Shown: piece by piece, positions 6,001 to 10,236 of the stretch
Position numbering within the stretch: the first letter of the stretch is position 1
Layout of the letters: every line of letters starts with the position of its first letter
Assembly (NCBI GenBank): GCA_964346395.1
Contig: CAYFUT010000084.1
Location: 1-10,236 of the forward strand
Direction of reading: 5' to 3'
From: CAYFUT01 sp964346395
GTDB lineage: Bacteria; Bacillota; Halanaerobiia; Halobacteroidales; Halobacteroidaceae
DNA length: 10,236 nt
Notes under the pieces: generated by a model
Told to the model about the DNA's origin: nothing
The model's database searches: none
Seen by the model: the letters and a program-made list of their open reading frames with translations, nothing else
Made by a program: the position numbers and the translations under genes

Positions 6001-8237
6001 CTCCGACTGGTTTAAGCGGTCAGCCGGGAGATAGACAGGTAGCACTGGATTGGGCAGATAATTTTGAGTCTGACCTGGAAGGCTACAATTTATACCGCGA
6101 CGGGGAAAAAGTTAATGAAACTTTAATTGAACCTTCGGAATTTCTGGATGCTGGATTGACTAACGGTCAAACTTATGAATATTATGTTACAGCTGTTGAC
6201 TGGTTAGGCAATGAAAGTGATCCATCCGATAAAATAGAAGAAACGCCTGGTTATAATGTGACAGTAACTGATGAGAATTTATCTTTTAGTCCGCATCCGC
6301 CTTATGCTGGGCAAGAGATAACGTTAACCAGTATTTTAGAGAATACAGGTTATGTTCCGTTTACGGATTTAAGAGTTGATTATTATGATGGAGAGGTAGG
6401 GAGTGAACTGATTAATGAAGAAATAGTAGCTTCCCTTGAATTAGACGAGAACAAGGAAAACCAAACTACCTGGGATACTTTATTAGGGGAATATGGTAAG
6501 CATACTATTAACGTGGTAGCAGATCCAGTAAATGAATTTCCCGAAATTGATGAAACTGATAATCAAGCTAGTATAGAAATTGATTTACAGGAGCCGTTAG
6601 AATTTGAACGCAAATTAGGAGTTCATCATCCTTGGCTGTTAATTTGGGGTAATACCTTTAAAGAAGAACTTAGCAATTTGTATCAACAACTTGATTATCC
6701 GCAGACCATTGTTACTTCCAAAACTGAGTTCTTACAGGAATTAAGAAGTGGAAAATATAATCTGATTATTCTACCGGATAGTAAACCGCTGAATGCTCCT
6801 ATTTATAGAGAGATTAGAGAGCAAGTATACGGCGGTAAAGCAGGAGTGCTGTCAATCAACTATAAGAAAGCCTATCATCCTATTTTACGGGAAACATTTG
6901 GAGTTTATTATAAAGGCAAAATTCCAATTAAAACGCAGGCAGAGCTAAATGTAGTAGATAATGAACTTTTCTCTTTACCGTCTTTAAATGTTGATTGCAA
7001 AAAAGTAAATAACTTATGGCCTACTACTGGAGAGAATTTAGGCATCTTTAAAATAGAAACTCCTAAAAAGAAAAAGAAGCAGACAATTCGGGGAATTGAA
7101 CTGACAGCAGAGCAGCAGAACCTACTGCAGAAAGATACAGAATATCAGTTAACTGCTAAACTACTGACAAAGAAAGATAAAGAACTGGAAACAGAAAAAT
7201 TAACGTTTGCTAGTAACAACTTGCCGTTAATAGAAAGAGACCTGGTTCATAAACGAGAAAATAATCTTAATCTTCGGTTAGTTGAAATAAAAGATCAAAA
7301 AGTAACTGTAAAACTAGAAAATATAACCAATAAAAAGTTATCCAATTCCTATCAGTTATTTGTTAAGCTAAAAAATAAGGAAACTGGATATGTAGTTGAA
7401 AAATGGAGTACAATTAGCTTTAAAAATAAATTATATGAAAATAGTCAATATGATGATTTCCGATTAACCAAAATCCAAACTGATATTATTAATTCAGGAA
7501 TTGTACTCAATTCCTATGGGGAAGGAGAAAGTGTTCATTTCAATTTCAATTTACTAGAAACTGATTTACCGGATAAGAAAAAGTTAACAATATTAGATGA
7601 GTTAGTTTCTTATTTAACTGCCAGCAAAGAAGAAAATGAGCCGTTGTTACCAGGCGAAACTCTGGGGGTTAACTCAACAGTTACTAGTCTAGTTGTACCA
7701 GTAGAATTGAGGTTATTAGAAGAATTACCTCTGAAAGGTAATGGGCTTAACTATGGTTCAGGAACTAAAACTGGCTCACAAATAGATTGGTACTTCAGTT
7801 TAGCTCCTGAAGAAAGTAATAGCGTTCAGTATCATTTGCAGATGCCACTTGAGAAAGGTATATTTGAGTTAAGGTCAGAGATCGAATATCAACATGAGGG
7901 CCAATATCTTGATTATAAAGAGTATCCAAAAGAGTTGGAGGTAAAAGGAGTATTTGAGATTATAAACGAAATCCGGAATTCAATAGAGGATTATGACCAG
8001 AATAATCAATTGGAAGGGATCACACCTATTTTAACGGGGCTTAATGAAATTAAAAATACTGATATTGAATCTCCAGAAGTATATGATGAGTTGGCTAGAG
8101 ATGTAGTAGTACTGATTGATAAGTGGAAGAAAGTAACGGCGGATGAAGAGTTTAAGGCCAAAATCCACAATAAGTTAATTAATGTATTAACTGTCTATCA
8201 GCAGAAGTGGTATTATAAGCAAGTTAAAAAAGAATAA
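1..8237 (+). CDS. Giant multidomain surface/secreted protein (FlgD-Ig, Ig-like, FnIII, CARDB), 5' partial
   Basis: The frame is open from base 3, so the Met at 267 is internal and the true start lies upstream; residue numbers here count from that Met. Domains in order: a FlgD-type Ig module (W-S-G...DGTY near 288); an Ig-like module (aa ~162-291); two more FlgD-type modules (~299-410, ~412-525); an AT-rich unrecognised segment (~590-850); an Ig-like copy with a calcium loop (~1084-1200); a β-sandwich ending in HFSSF (~1217-1362); a bacterial Ig-like domain (~1368-1465); two FlgD-type modules (~1462-1670); three tandem Ig repeats (1670-1905); FnIII (~1909-1995); CARDB (~1996-2108); a Rossmann-like domain (~2113-2223); a β-rich region; and a helical tail (~2563-2656). 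No LPXTG, SLH or membrane segment is visible at the C-terminus. The protein is acidic and nearly Cys-free. Adhesive or scaffold function at the cell surface is inferred from domain content. The exact role is unknown. Confidence 0.96.
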   Translation, partial: PQVKYTEDVYVDTTDPTFNISNLDVISFDSQISSLEPQNNEIIISTVQGLEFAYSITDDYKEIPEIIFELTNVETNKQFKLDIFQPQQMGDHTLMWSGKNKEGDYLPDGTYSFQIYAQDAAGNRSQKITELNGADKIKIDRTPPQMLATAQPMLVTDNQPTTDIEYELKSEASFPVTVEATLTSKSDSTVSQELLTENLFTQGTNQLTLDTSNPDLADGSYKVNFTVTDKANNSAQLSTTVVKNNMQSRITAPQTDNPINGQVEIKGIAADPNWFNEYSFANYRLFYHDGDYSPQTNSDGSLQLTEWNPIRVPLSHQDADSSTYPDSNVSIKPVTTEGTLAYWDLQQAGLSSGKYTILLVTNEENTDNYTYDTQLVDVQTDSTVTKPQLDVNLSITDLVIESQNDDTNLNIDYQLSNKESKVELKIVRIKSDGTVGEVVWSHNDYSPELETEKNITWTGVDYTGSLVDSGNYRLIAKAAASDGEGIATENINFTVQTPLAITSDQSELTFNPYQNLASGEEQKLSFDYLLSKQAVVDATILNQDPREGEAQVVKTLFTDTEKQGNTEYTLNWTGTSDANPNQLVETGDYYLLVEAEKNSQQTGKVVPITVTNQGSSDKVDAEVTINGEDKDDNGVLESQGTSDFIYQAKGKDGSLTYFPPRDYNVKVTASGDQKVKQYVNQHVEISYFKFFSKIKFNVETKIKWRGIKHNGEKPETNTKNYNFNNKVNKLGKYDLDGENNIIELPDVEKIVAIPSREEKANDLFDNGFLRDYEFNDPPCKLVNLVIKTEEGIKIDNSKFSMTDFYCERSSDKETSSFDLWLGFDFDSYGEKDVLLEGDVNKYSPLQLSEKQTDKFYIHLAKAMSNFKFGNYECTYSLVEDTGNKKVYNESPDLPSENDLTINEETGNIGIPEITSSAYIYRKDIPWPDPENWDESPPSLLAFNDNNRNGSRDEGEKLRADYAQHGESESKGISWNETSGTLEYGDEVTIPILKSGSNSDGLLDVSGQDHLLKERLQFALNITDEDKKDYFHVNKVGGNKPEDKKLKIAYNNSEELAAQADNWTTAQDPALSESNGWLKARREIDLSEYKFTRGINLQNSYPQAKIEQRGVPTSKQAYTFVKTEDNKDQLNPYLDVNNWDINLYYIDGTQHQDLEVKNVNYSSNTFTAQLKSGVTPKRLIPLKGNITGDFKEYRLFYYKQEGDSSTWHQVKVPPEYRSSDSPYVSEKKINGLTDGVDNDNDGSIDETGEKGTLGYLNAAGLNGVHTVVVQLTDKEGKVKNVTYNIQVGKIVSPDEQKTTVASSYNLASLELEKGSVEQDSLLSITPTTLSNTKVENTSNIKPAGPVMKLQPSGMQFSSSADGKDNDGDGEIDEADEEKRPTLKYRIPYDRYQELKEEADSLNLHYLNSNGDLEVLNTTHNEIDSDNDDVKEYVEFVAQVSHFSSFTLLEGREDLQKPKVDVSVPSPTKQQTFDLPGIATANKRIAVYRSLQSGDFVSNDAKTLITEVTTGSNGEFALDQLNLQEGTNHFYLVYPEVENSPVNHFSITCDLTAPQISNVQQSPAPYKSKDKKLAIDFTASEAGKVRFKVINSAGQNVYQEEIEVDEGNNTVNWSGKNNQGQLLPDGTYHYQLSLFDQAGNYDSDQSNYQNKITIDNTKPKFNHYQLKNRVFSPDNNGTKDELVTKFTMSEQVTLRAIIQEQSGNQVGVITNVDLASTLYQLNWDGKIKGNLLAEGKYNLLLQATDEAGNQKIIQEEVTLDTTAPAVNHNLEQKFYSSDVIPNIEVTDTNLQDYQLRLNETEYFNETLISDEGEYSLRITAVDQAGNQTEKLKEFVVDKTKPTVNVEGVSANQYYSEDINLNVKVTDDHLNYKEIKLDGSQIAEENQVLEEEGEHTLDVIAEDKAGNRKVINWSFTLDKTPPQITVNGIEEGKGYNTNLTPDIIIEDANLATKKTRLNGMIYELGTEITANREHQLQITAVDKAGNKTVKMRNFIIDKVPPLAPTGLSGQPGDRQVALDWADNFESDLEGYNLYRDGEKVNETLIEPSEFLDAGLTNGQTYEYYVTAVDWLGNESDPSDKIEETPGYNVTVTDENLSFSPHPPYAGQEITLTSILENTGYVPFTDLRVDYYDGEVGSELINEEIVASLELDENKENQTTWDTLLGEYGKHTINVVADPVNEFPEIDETDNQASIEIDLQEPLEFERKLGVHHPWLLIWGNTFKEELSNLYQQLDYPQTIVTSKTEFLQELRSGKYNLIILPDSKPLNAPIYREIREQVYGGKAGVLSINYKKAYHPILRETFGVYYKGKIPIKTQAELNVVDNELFSLPSLNVDCKKVNNLWPTTGENLGIFKIETPKKKKKQTIRGIELTAEQQNLLQKDTEYQLTAKLLTKKDKELETEKLTFASNNLPLIERDLVHKRENNLNLRLVEIKDQKVTVKLENITNKKLSNSYQLFVKLKNKETGYVVEKWSTISFKNKLYENSQYDDFRLTKIQTDIINSGIVLNSYGEGESVHFNFNLLETDLPDKKKLTILDELVSYLTASKEENEPLLPGETLGVNSTVTSLVVPVELRLLEELPLKGNGLNYGSGTKTGSQIDWYFSLAPEESNSVQYHLQMPLEKGIFELRSEIEYQHEGQYLDYKEYPKELEVKGVFEIINEIRNSIEDYDQNNQLEGITPILTGLNEIKNTDIESPEVYDELARDVVVLIDKWKKVTADEEFKAKIHNKLINVLTVYQQKWYYKQVKKE
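84..405 (+). other. FlgD-type Ig-like module 1 (coding subregion)
   Basis: This module carries the FlgD-Ig hallmark: Trp-Ser-Gly at 288-296, then an acidic Gly turn and Leu-Pro-Asp-Gly-Thr-Tyr, ending in DAAGN. It starts upstream of the first in-frame ATG, which shows that the gene extends left of that codon. Related W-x-G...G-x-Y cores recur at 1371, 1716, 4833 and 5163, giving five such modules in the protein. Confidence 0.75.
750..1140 (+). other. Ig-like module with GTLAYWD strand, copy 1 (coding subregion)
   Basis: The order of elements is an ITAP opening, a G-x-V-x-I-x-G strand, an F-x-x-Y-x-L-x-Y strand, a WNPIRVP segment, GTLAYWD, then SGKYTILLVTNEE. This order is common in bacterial surface and secreted enzymes, where the strand reads G-x-L-A-x-W-D-T. 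A second, diverged copy lies at about 3516-3867. The family match is from memory of the pattern, not a search. Confidence 0.6.
1160..1840 (+). other. FlgD-type Ig-like modules 2 and 3 (coding subregion)
   Basis: Two adjacent modules each contain N/T-W-T-G near the middle (Trp codons at 1371 and 1716) followed by a Gly-Asn-Tyr or Gly-Asp-Tyr strand. This is the FlgD/CHU_C-like β-sandwich signature. Each is about 110 residues long, and the pair is diverged in sequence. They precede the AT-rich segment, separated from it by a calcium-loop-like motif. Confidence 0.65.
1887..1913 (+). other. Calcium-loop-like motif (D-x-D-x-N-G)
   Basis: The codons read DKDDNGVLE, with Asp, Asp and Asn at EF-hand loop positions 1, 3 and 5 and Gly at position 6. 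It sits between the third FlgD-type module and the AT-rich segment. Calcium binding is inferred from the motif alone, and a single short loop is weak evidence. Confidence 0.4.
2020..2800 (+). other. AT-rich, cysteine-bearing segment inside the giant CDS, no recognised domain
   Basis: This stretch encodes roughly 260 residues (aa ~590-850) that match no family I recognise. By hand count, bases 2041-2280 have 60 G/C out of 240 (25 %). Sampled lines in the C-terminal Ig region have 23 of 60 (38 %). Three of the five Cys codons seen between 267 and 8237 lie here (2337, 2418, 2619). It lacks the FlgD and Ig signatures of its flanks and has many Asn, Lys, Phe and Tyr codons. The reading frame is intact throughout. 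An acquired or fast-diverging domain is the likely reading, but this is inference. Confidence 0.5.
2829..2867 (+). other. SdrB/EF-hand-like calcium loop (NDNNRNGSRDEGE)
   Basis: The loop has Asp, Asn and Asn at positions 1, 3 and 5, Gly at 6, Asp at 9 and Glu at 12. It has the typical D-x-N-x-N-G-x-x-D-x-G-E form that follows a hydrophobic strand in many Gram-positive surface repeats. It lies at the right edge of the AT-rich segment. Metal binding is inferred from the ligand pattern. Confidence 0.55.
3516..3867 (+). other. Ig-like module copy 2, interrupted by a calcium-loop insert
   Basis: Compared with copy 1 at 750-1140, this module keeps the GDFKEYRLFYYK strand, the TWHQVKVP segment, GTLGYLNAAGLNG and a VVVQLTD end. 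Between the VP segment and GTLGYLN it carries an acidic DGVDNDNDGSIDE loop (3699-3737). The two copies are clearly diverged, so the duplication is old or the modules were acquired separately. Confidence 0.55.
3699..3737 (+). other. DGxDNDxDGxIDE metal-binding loop 1
   Basis: The loop DGVDNDNDGSIDE places Asp/Asn at alternating positions followed by D-G and I-D-E. This is the pattern of metal-binding loops in MopE-type and thrombospondin type-3-like repeats. It is followed by a Gly-Glu-Lys turn before the next β-strand. A closely similar loop occurs at 4080-4118. Confidence 0.65.
3915..4350 (+). other. β-sandwich domain ending in the HFSSF motif, with a second calcium-loop insert
   Basis: The start has the pattern L-E-L-E-K-G-S-V-x-x-D-S-L-L-S-I-T, followed by a P-S-G-M-x-F strand. 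The domain ends with F-V-A-Q-V-S-H-F-S-S-F-T-L-L (His codon at 4320). This order recurs in bacterial surface proteins and recalls ZU5-like folds, though I give no firm family. The DGKDNDGDGEIDE loop sits just before the TLKYRIPYD strand. Confidence 0.5.
4080..4118 (+). other. DGxDNDxDGxIDE metal-binding loop 2
   Basis: DGKDNDGDGEIDE matches loop 1 (3699-3737) at every acidic or Asn ligand position, and both are followed by a Glu/Lys turn and a strand. The host domain differs from that of loop 1, so the loop behaves like a shared insert rather than part of a repeated domain. Confidence 0.65.
4650..5273 (+). other. FlgD-type Ig-like modules 4 and 5 (coding subregion)
   Basis: The first module runs from LTAPQ to DQAGN with NWSGKNNQG and PDGTYHYQL (Trp codon 4833). 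The second starts with FSPDNNGTKDE, the N-terminal signature of CHU_C/FlgD-Ig domains. It continues with NWDGKIKGN and GKYNLLLQATDEAGN (Trp codon 5163). Both are complete and about 105 residues long. They lead directly into the tandem Ig repeats. Confidence 0.75.
5274..5981 (+). repeat. Three tandem Ig-like modules with DKTxP linkers
   Basis: Linkers of the form D-[KT]-[TV]-x-P start at 5274, 5505, 5745 and 5982. This gives unit lengths of 231, 240 and 237 bases (77, 80 and 79 codons). Each unit has an ED/TD-x-N/H-L strand, an L-N-G/L-D-G turn, a G-E-H/Y-x-L strand and the V/E-D-x-A-G-N motif, then a Phe strand into the next linker. The copies are alike in protein but well diverged in DNA. 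They look like a stalk of stacked β-sandwich domains. Confidence 0.85.
5985..6251 (+). other. Fibronectin type III domain (coding subregion)
   Basis: The domain opens with P-x-A-P-x-G-L-S-G and has V-A-L-D-W-A-D with the conserved Trp. It continues with L-E-G-Y-N-L-Y-R-D-G and L-T-N-G-Q-T-Y-E-Y-Y-V-T-A-V-D, and ends in G-N-E-S-D-P-S. These are the classic FnIII strands B, C and F. Length is about 88 residues, as usual for the family. Confidence 0.88.
6252..6590 (+). other. CARDB-like domain (coding subregion)
   Basis: The segment opens with YNVTVTDENLSFSP and has an A-G-Q-E-I-T-L-T strand and an N-T-G turn (I-L-E-N-T-G). It ends with H-T-I-N-V-V-A-D-P, then the acidic E-I-D-E-T-D-N-Q-A loop and a final strand. 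This is the CARDB (cell adhesion related domain in bacteria) pattern at its usual length of about 110 residues. An adhesive or structural role is inferred from the family. Confidence 0.85.
6603..6935 (+). other. Rossmann/flavodoxin-like domain without visible catalytic nucleophile
   Basis: The order is strand PWLLIWG, helix, strand QTIVTS, helix, strand YNLIILPDS, helix, then GGKAGVLSI. This alternating β/α order follows the all-β CARDB domain and resembles ThuA, DUF4350 or class I glutamine-amidotransferase-like folds. The position after the Gly-Gly-Lys turn, where a catalytic Cys would be expected, reads GVLSINY, so an amidotransferase-type reaction is unlikely. The fold assignment is inference from the apparent secondary-structure order. 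Confidence 0.45.
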
Positions 8238-8250
8238 TATTCACATCAGG

Positions 8251-8304
8251 TATTTAAAGGCCCTAGGTCAACTGAGGAAGTTGGTCTAGGGCTTTATTTA
8301 AATA
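8251..8304 (+). terminator. Long imperfect hairpin, probable transcription terminator
   Basis: The arms 8260-8273 and 8279-8292 pair over 14 bp with two G-U wobbles around a GAGGA loop. The outer arms TATTTAAA (8251-8258) and TTTAAATA (8297-8304) also pair perfectly, separated from the core by a small internal loop. The hairpin starts 13 bases after the stop codon of the giant gene and is followed by TTTATTTA. This is a weak U-tract, but it fits termination and could work in both directions. Confidence 0.75.
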
Positions 8305-8318
8305 GGAATAGTGTTCAT

Positions 8319-8555
8319 TTGTTACAGAAGTTTTTGGTTAATAAAGTAGAAGTTTATAAGGATGAAGATAACTCTCCTATAAAAGAAACTACTTATGATT
8401 ATAATTTAACGTATTATGATTATGACCAATTTTATAATAAAAAAACCATAGTTAATGATGAAAGAACTACCAAAAAGTATTATTACGATGCTATAGCTAA
8501 AAGTCGAGATAGGTGGATTGATTTATCTGATTGGGGAGCAGAATTAGAAGAGTAG
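8319..8555 (+). CDS. Out-of-frame N-terminal fragment of a YD-repeat (RHS) gene, likely pseudogene part
   Basis: A 78-codon frame from TTG to TAG shows Tyr/Asp-rich strand patterns (TTYDYN, TYYDYD, KKYYYD) like the YD-repeat sequence that follows in another frame. The frame contains no ATG. The same frame is open back to the previous gene's stop through the hairpin, so the start is arbitrary; a weak AGGAA at 8304-8308 is the only ribosome-site candidate. There is no signal peptide. Adding one G near 8552 would read E-E-V-D-E-E-G straight into the 8531-10236 frame. The best reading is the 5'-truncated, frameshifted beginning of that gene. A real small protein is possible but unlikely. Confidence 0.5.
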   Translation: MLQKFLVNKVEVYKDEDNSPIKETTYDYNLTYYDYDQFYNKKTIVNDERTTKKYYYDAIAKSRDRWIDLSDWGAELEE

Positions 8556-10236
8556 ATGAAGAAGGAAGAACTACTGATTCTTATTATAATGATTTAGGGA
8601 AATTAGTGAAAAAAGAGTTACCTGAAGATGAGTATGTGGTAGAAGAAAAGTTGACGGAGTCAACTATAGAGCGACCAGTAGTTACAATGACTCCAACTAT
8701 AACTTATGAATATGATAAAATCGGTAGGCGAATTTCTAAAACAGATGCTCGAGATAACAAGATTGAGTTTAACTATAATGGTTTAAATAAAAGAGAAAAG
8801 AAGATAGTAAAGATGCATGGAACCAAGGATAGAATTACTAAGTATAAATATAATGCCCGCGGAGATAAAATGAAAGTAACGCAGCTAAAAGAAAAAGATA
8901 AAAAAGAAATAATATTAACCAAGAAAAAGTTTGCTTATGACAGCCGGGGTAATAAAATTGCCGAAATAGACGGTAAAGGAAATGTAACTTACTATAACTA
9001 CAATATTATTGGTAAGAAGACAGCTCAATATAATCCTCGTGGAGTAACTGAGGTTAGTAGTGGAGGGGATATGACTATTGGAGTAATTGGCCTTAATAGC
9101 AATGGGGATCTGGAAATTAAAGAGCAGCAGTATAATTTAGATAGTAAGTATAAAACAGAGTATAAATATGATACCTTAGGTAGAAAAGTAAAAGTAATTT
9201 ATCCAAAAGGGACGGATGAAAATGGAAATTTAATTAAATTAACTCATAATAAAAAAATCAAGTATAATGATATAGGTAAAAAGAAGAAGGTAATTAAAGG
9301 AAATAAAACAGTTAAGTATATTTATAATGATATGTATTGGCTAACGGATAAAAAAATAAAAACTTCTGATAGTACTAGAACTACAAGTTATACTTATGAT
9401 GATGTAGGAAATAAGATTAAGGTTGAGCGTGATATTAATAGCAGTCAAACCCAGACTATTAACTATGAATATGATGACCTGTACCGAAAAACGAAGGAAA
9501 TTAAACCAAATGGTACTAAAAACTTTGGCTATGATCGGGTAGGAAATAAGATTTGGGAAGAAGATGGCAATGGTAACCGGACTGAATATAGATATAATGC
9601 CCAGGATAAATTAGTTAAGGTTTATGAACCAGGCGTGGATAATCCTACTATATATAGATATGATCCTAATGGTAATTTAGTAAGAAAAGAAATGAGTAAT
9701 GGGTTGAAGACAAGATATGAATATAACGATGCTAATCAAAAAACTAAAGAGGTAAAGCCAAAAGATGATCTTACTGATGGCCAATTTACTGAGTATAAAT
9801 ATAATCCAGCAGGTCAATTAAAGAAAAAAATAACTGTTCAAGGAAGAACAGAGAAATATAGTTATTATCAAAATGGGGAAGTAGATAAAGTTAAATACTT
9901 TGAACACCAAGCTGATAACCAACCACAAGAAACTGTCAATTATGAATATGACAAAGCCGGCAATAGAATTTTCGTAAGTAAGCCAGATAGCAGTATTAAT
10001 CAGAATTATGATTCACTAGGTAGAGTAACAAAAGAAGAAAGAAGTATCAGCAGTAAGACGTATACCACCGAGTATGAGTATGATAAGTACGGGAACTTAT
10101 CAAAAATTAAGTATCCAGGTAGTGATGAGTATTTAAATTATAATCATAATGAATTTGGTGATTTAAAGTGGATTGAAGGAGTAGCAGGTAGTGAAAATGA
10201 TCCTGCATTTGAATACAATAAAGTGGGAGAGATAAG
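8531..10236 (+). CDS. YD-repeat (RHS-family) protein, 5' end unclear, 3' partial
   Basis: The frame is open for 568 codons from the TGA at 8528-8530 to the window edge. It consists almost wholly of degenerate YD repeats: YEYDKIGR, FAYDSRGN, YKYDTLGR, YTYDDVGN, YEYDDLYR, YRYDPNGN, YEYDKAGN, YEYDKYGN and others, about 20 units spaced roughly 20-40 residues apart. In RHS/YD proteins such repeats build a hollow β-shell, often enclosing a C-terminal toxin. The C-terminal core and any toxin tip lie beyond the window. Start candidates are TTG 8531, GTG 8606 (AGGG six bases before it, but inside a YD unit) and ATG 8687 (no ribosome site). None is convincing, and the gene more likely began upstream in the 8319-8555 frame. 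It is Lys-rich, unlike the acidic neighbour. Confidence refers to the YD-repeat identity, not to expression. Confidence 0.88.
   Translation, partial: MGSRIRRVDEEGRTTDSYYNDLGKLVKKELPEDEYVVEEKLTESTIERPVVTMTPTITYEYDKIGRRISKTDARDNKIEFNYNGLNKREKKIVKMHGTKDRITKYKYNARGDKMKVTQLKEKDKKEIILTKKKFAYDSRGNKIAEIDGKGNVTYYNYNIIGKKTAQYNPRGVTEVSSGGDMTIGVIGLNSNGDLEIKEQQYNLDSKYKTEYKYDTLGRKVKVIYPKGTDENGNLIKLTHNKKIKYNDIGKKKKVIKGNKTVKYIYNDMYWLTDKKIKTSDSTRTTSYTYDDVGNKIKVERDINSSQTQTINYEYDDLYRKTKEIKPNGTKNFGYDRVGNKIWEEDGNGNRTEYRYNAQDKLVKVYEPGVDNPTIYRYDPNGNLVRKEMSNGLKTRYEYNDANQKTKEVKPKDDLTDGQFTEYKYNPAGQLKKKITVQGRTEKYSYYQNGEVDKVKYFEHQADNQPQETVNYEYDKAGNRIFVSKPDSSINQNYDSLGRVTKEERSISSKTYTTEYEYDKYGNLSKIKYPGSDEYLNYNHNEFGDLKWIEGVAGSENDPAFEYNKVGEI

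Noticed and set aside
8528..8556. Programmed -1 frameshifting joining the two YD frames
   Set aside because: The shift would have the right direction, but no X-XXY-YYZ slippery heptamer lies in the 8531-8552 overlap. A one-base indel is simpler.
8556..8597. Small ORF beginning ATGAAGAAGGAAGAA
   Set aside because: It ends after 13 codons at a TAG and overlaps the YD frame, so it is a by-product of the frameshift.
8606..8608. GTG start for a YD protein, with AGGG six bases upstream
   Set aside because: It falls inside a YD unit (YNDLGK before it, LVKKE after), and clear repeat coding continues upstream in the same frame.

Overview
The window looks like low-GC Firmicutes DNA. Hand-counted 60-base lines run from about 18 to 38 % G+C, codons are A/T-ending, and the large protein is rich in Asp and Glu. 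That acidity would fit a halophilic anaerobe of the Halanaerobiales/Halobacteroidaceae type. This placement is an inference from composition and domain style; no marker gene is present.

Layout. (1) Positions 1-8237 are one continuous + strand frame that is already open at the left edge. It encodes the C-terminal ~2744 residues of a giant modular surface or secreted protein. It holds five FlgD-type Ig-like modules, two copies of an Ig-like module with a GTLAYWD/GTLGYLN-type strand, calcium-loop motifs, a β-sandwich ending in the HFSSF motif, and three tandem 77-80 residue Ig modules. These are followed by an FnIII domain, a CARDB domain, a Rossmann-like domain without a visible nucleophile, a β-rich stretch and a helical tail. 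About 260 residues in the first third are AT-richer than the rest and hold three of the five cysteines seen between 267 and 8237. (2) Positions 8251-8304 form a long imperfect inverted repeat just after the stop codon, probably a terminator. (3) From about 8319 to the right edge lies YD-repeat (RHS-type) coding sequence. Its first part (8319-8555) and the main part (8531-10236, open to the edge) are in different frames. Restoring one base near 8552 joins them. With no ATG, no signal peptide and a missing 5' end, this looks like a decayed or truncated RHS-type gene, or one carrying a sequence error.

The two reading units share a theme: large repetitive cell-surface proteins. Ig/FnIII/CARDB stalks and YD-repeat shells occur together in large exported proteins and polymorphic-toxin-like proteins. 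Whether these two act together, or whether the YD part is a remnant of a once longer protein or a displaced cassette, cannot be settled here because both outer ends lie outside the window. I see no RNA genes, CRISPR arrays, insertion sequences or convincing promoters.
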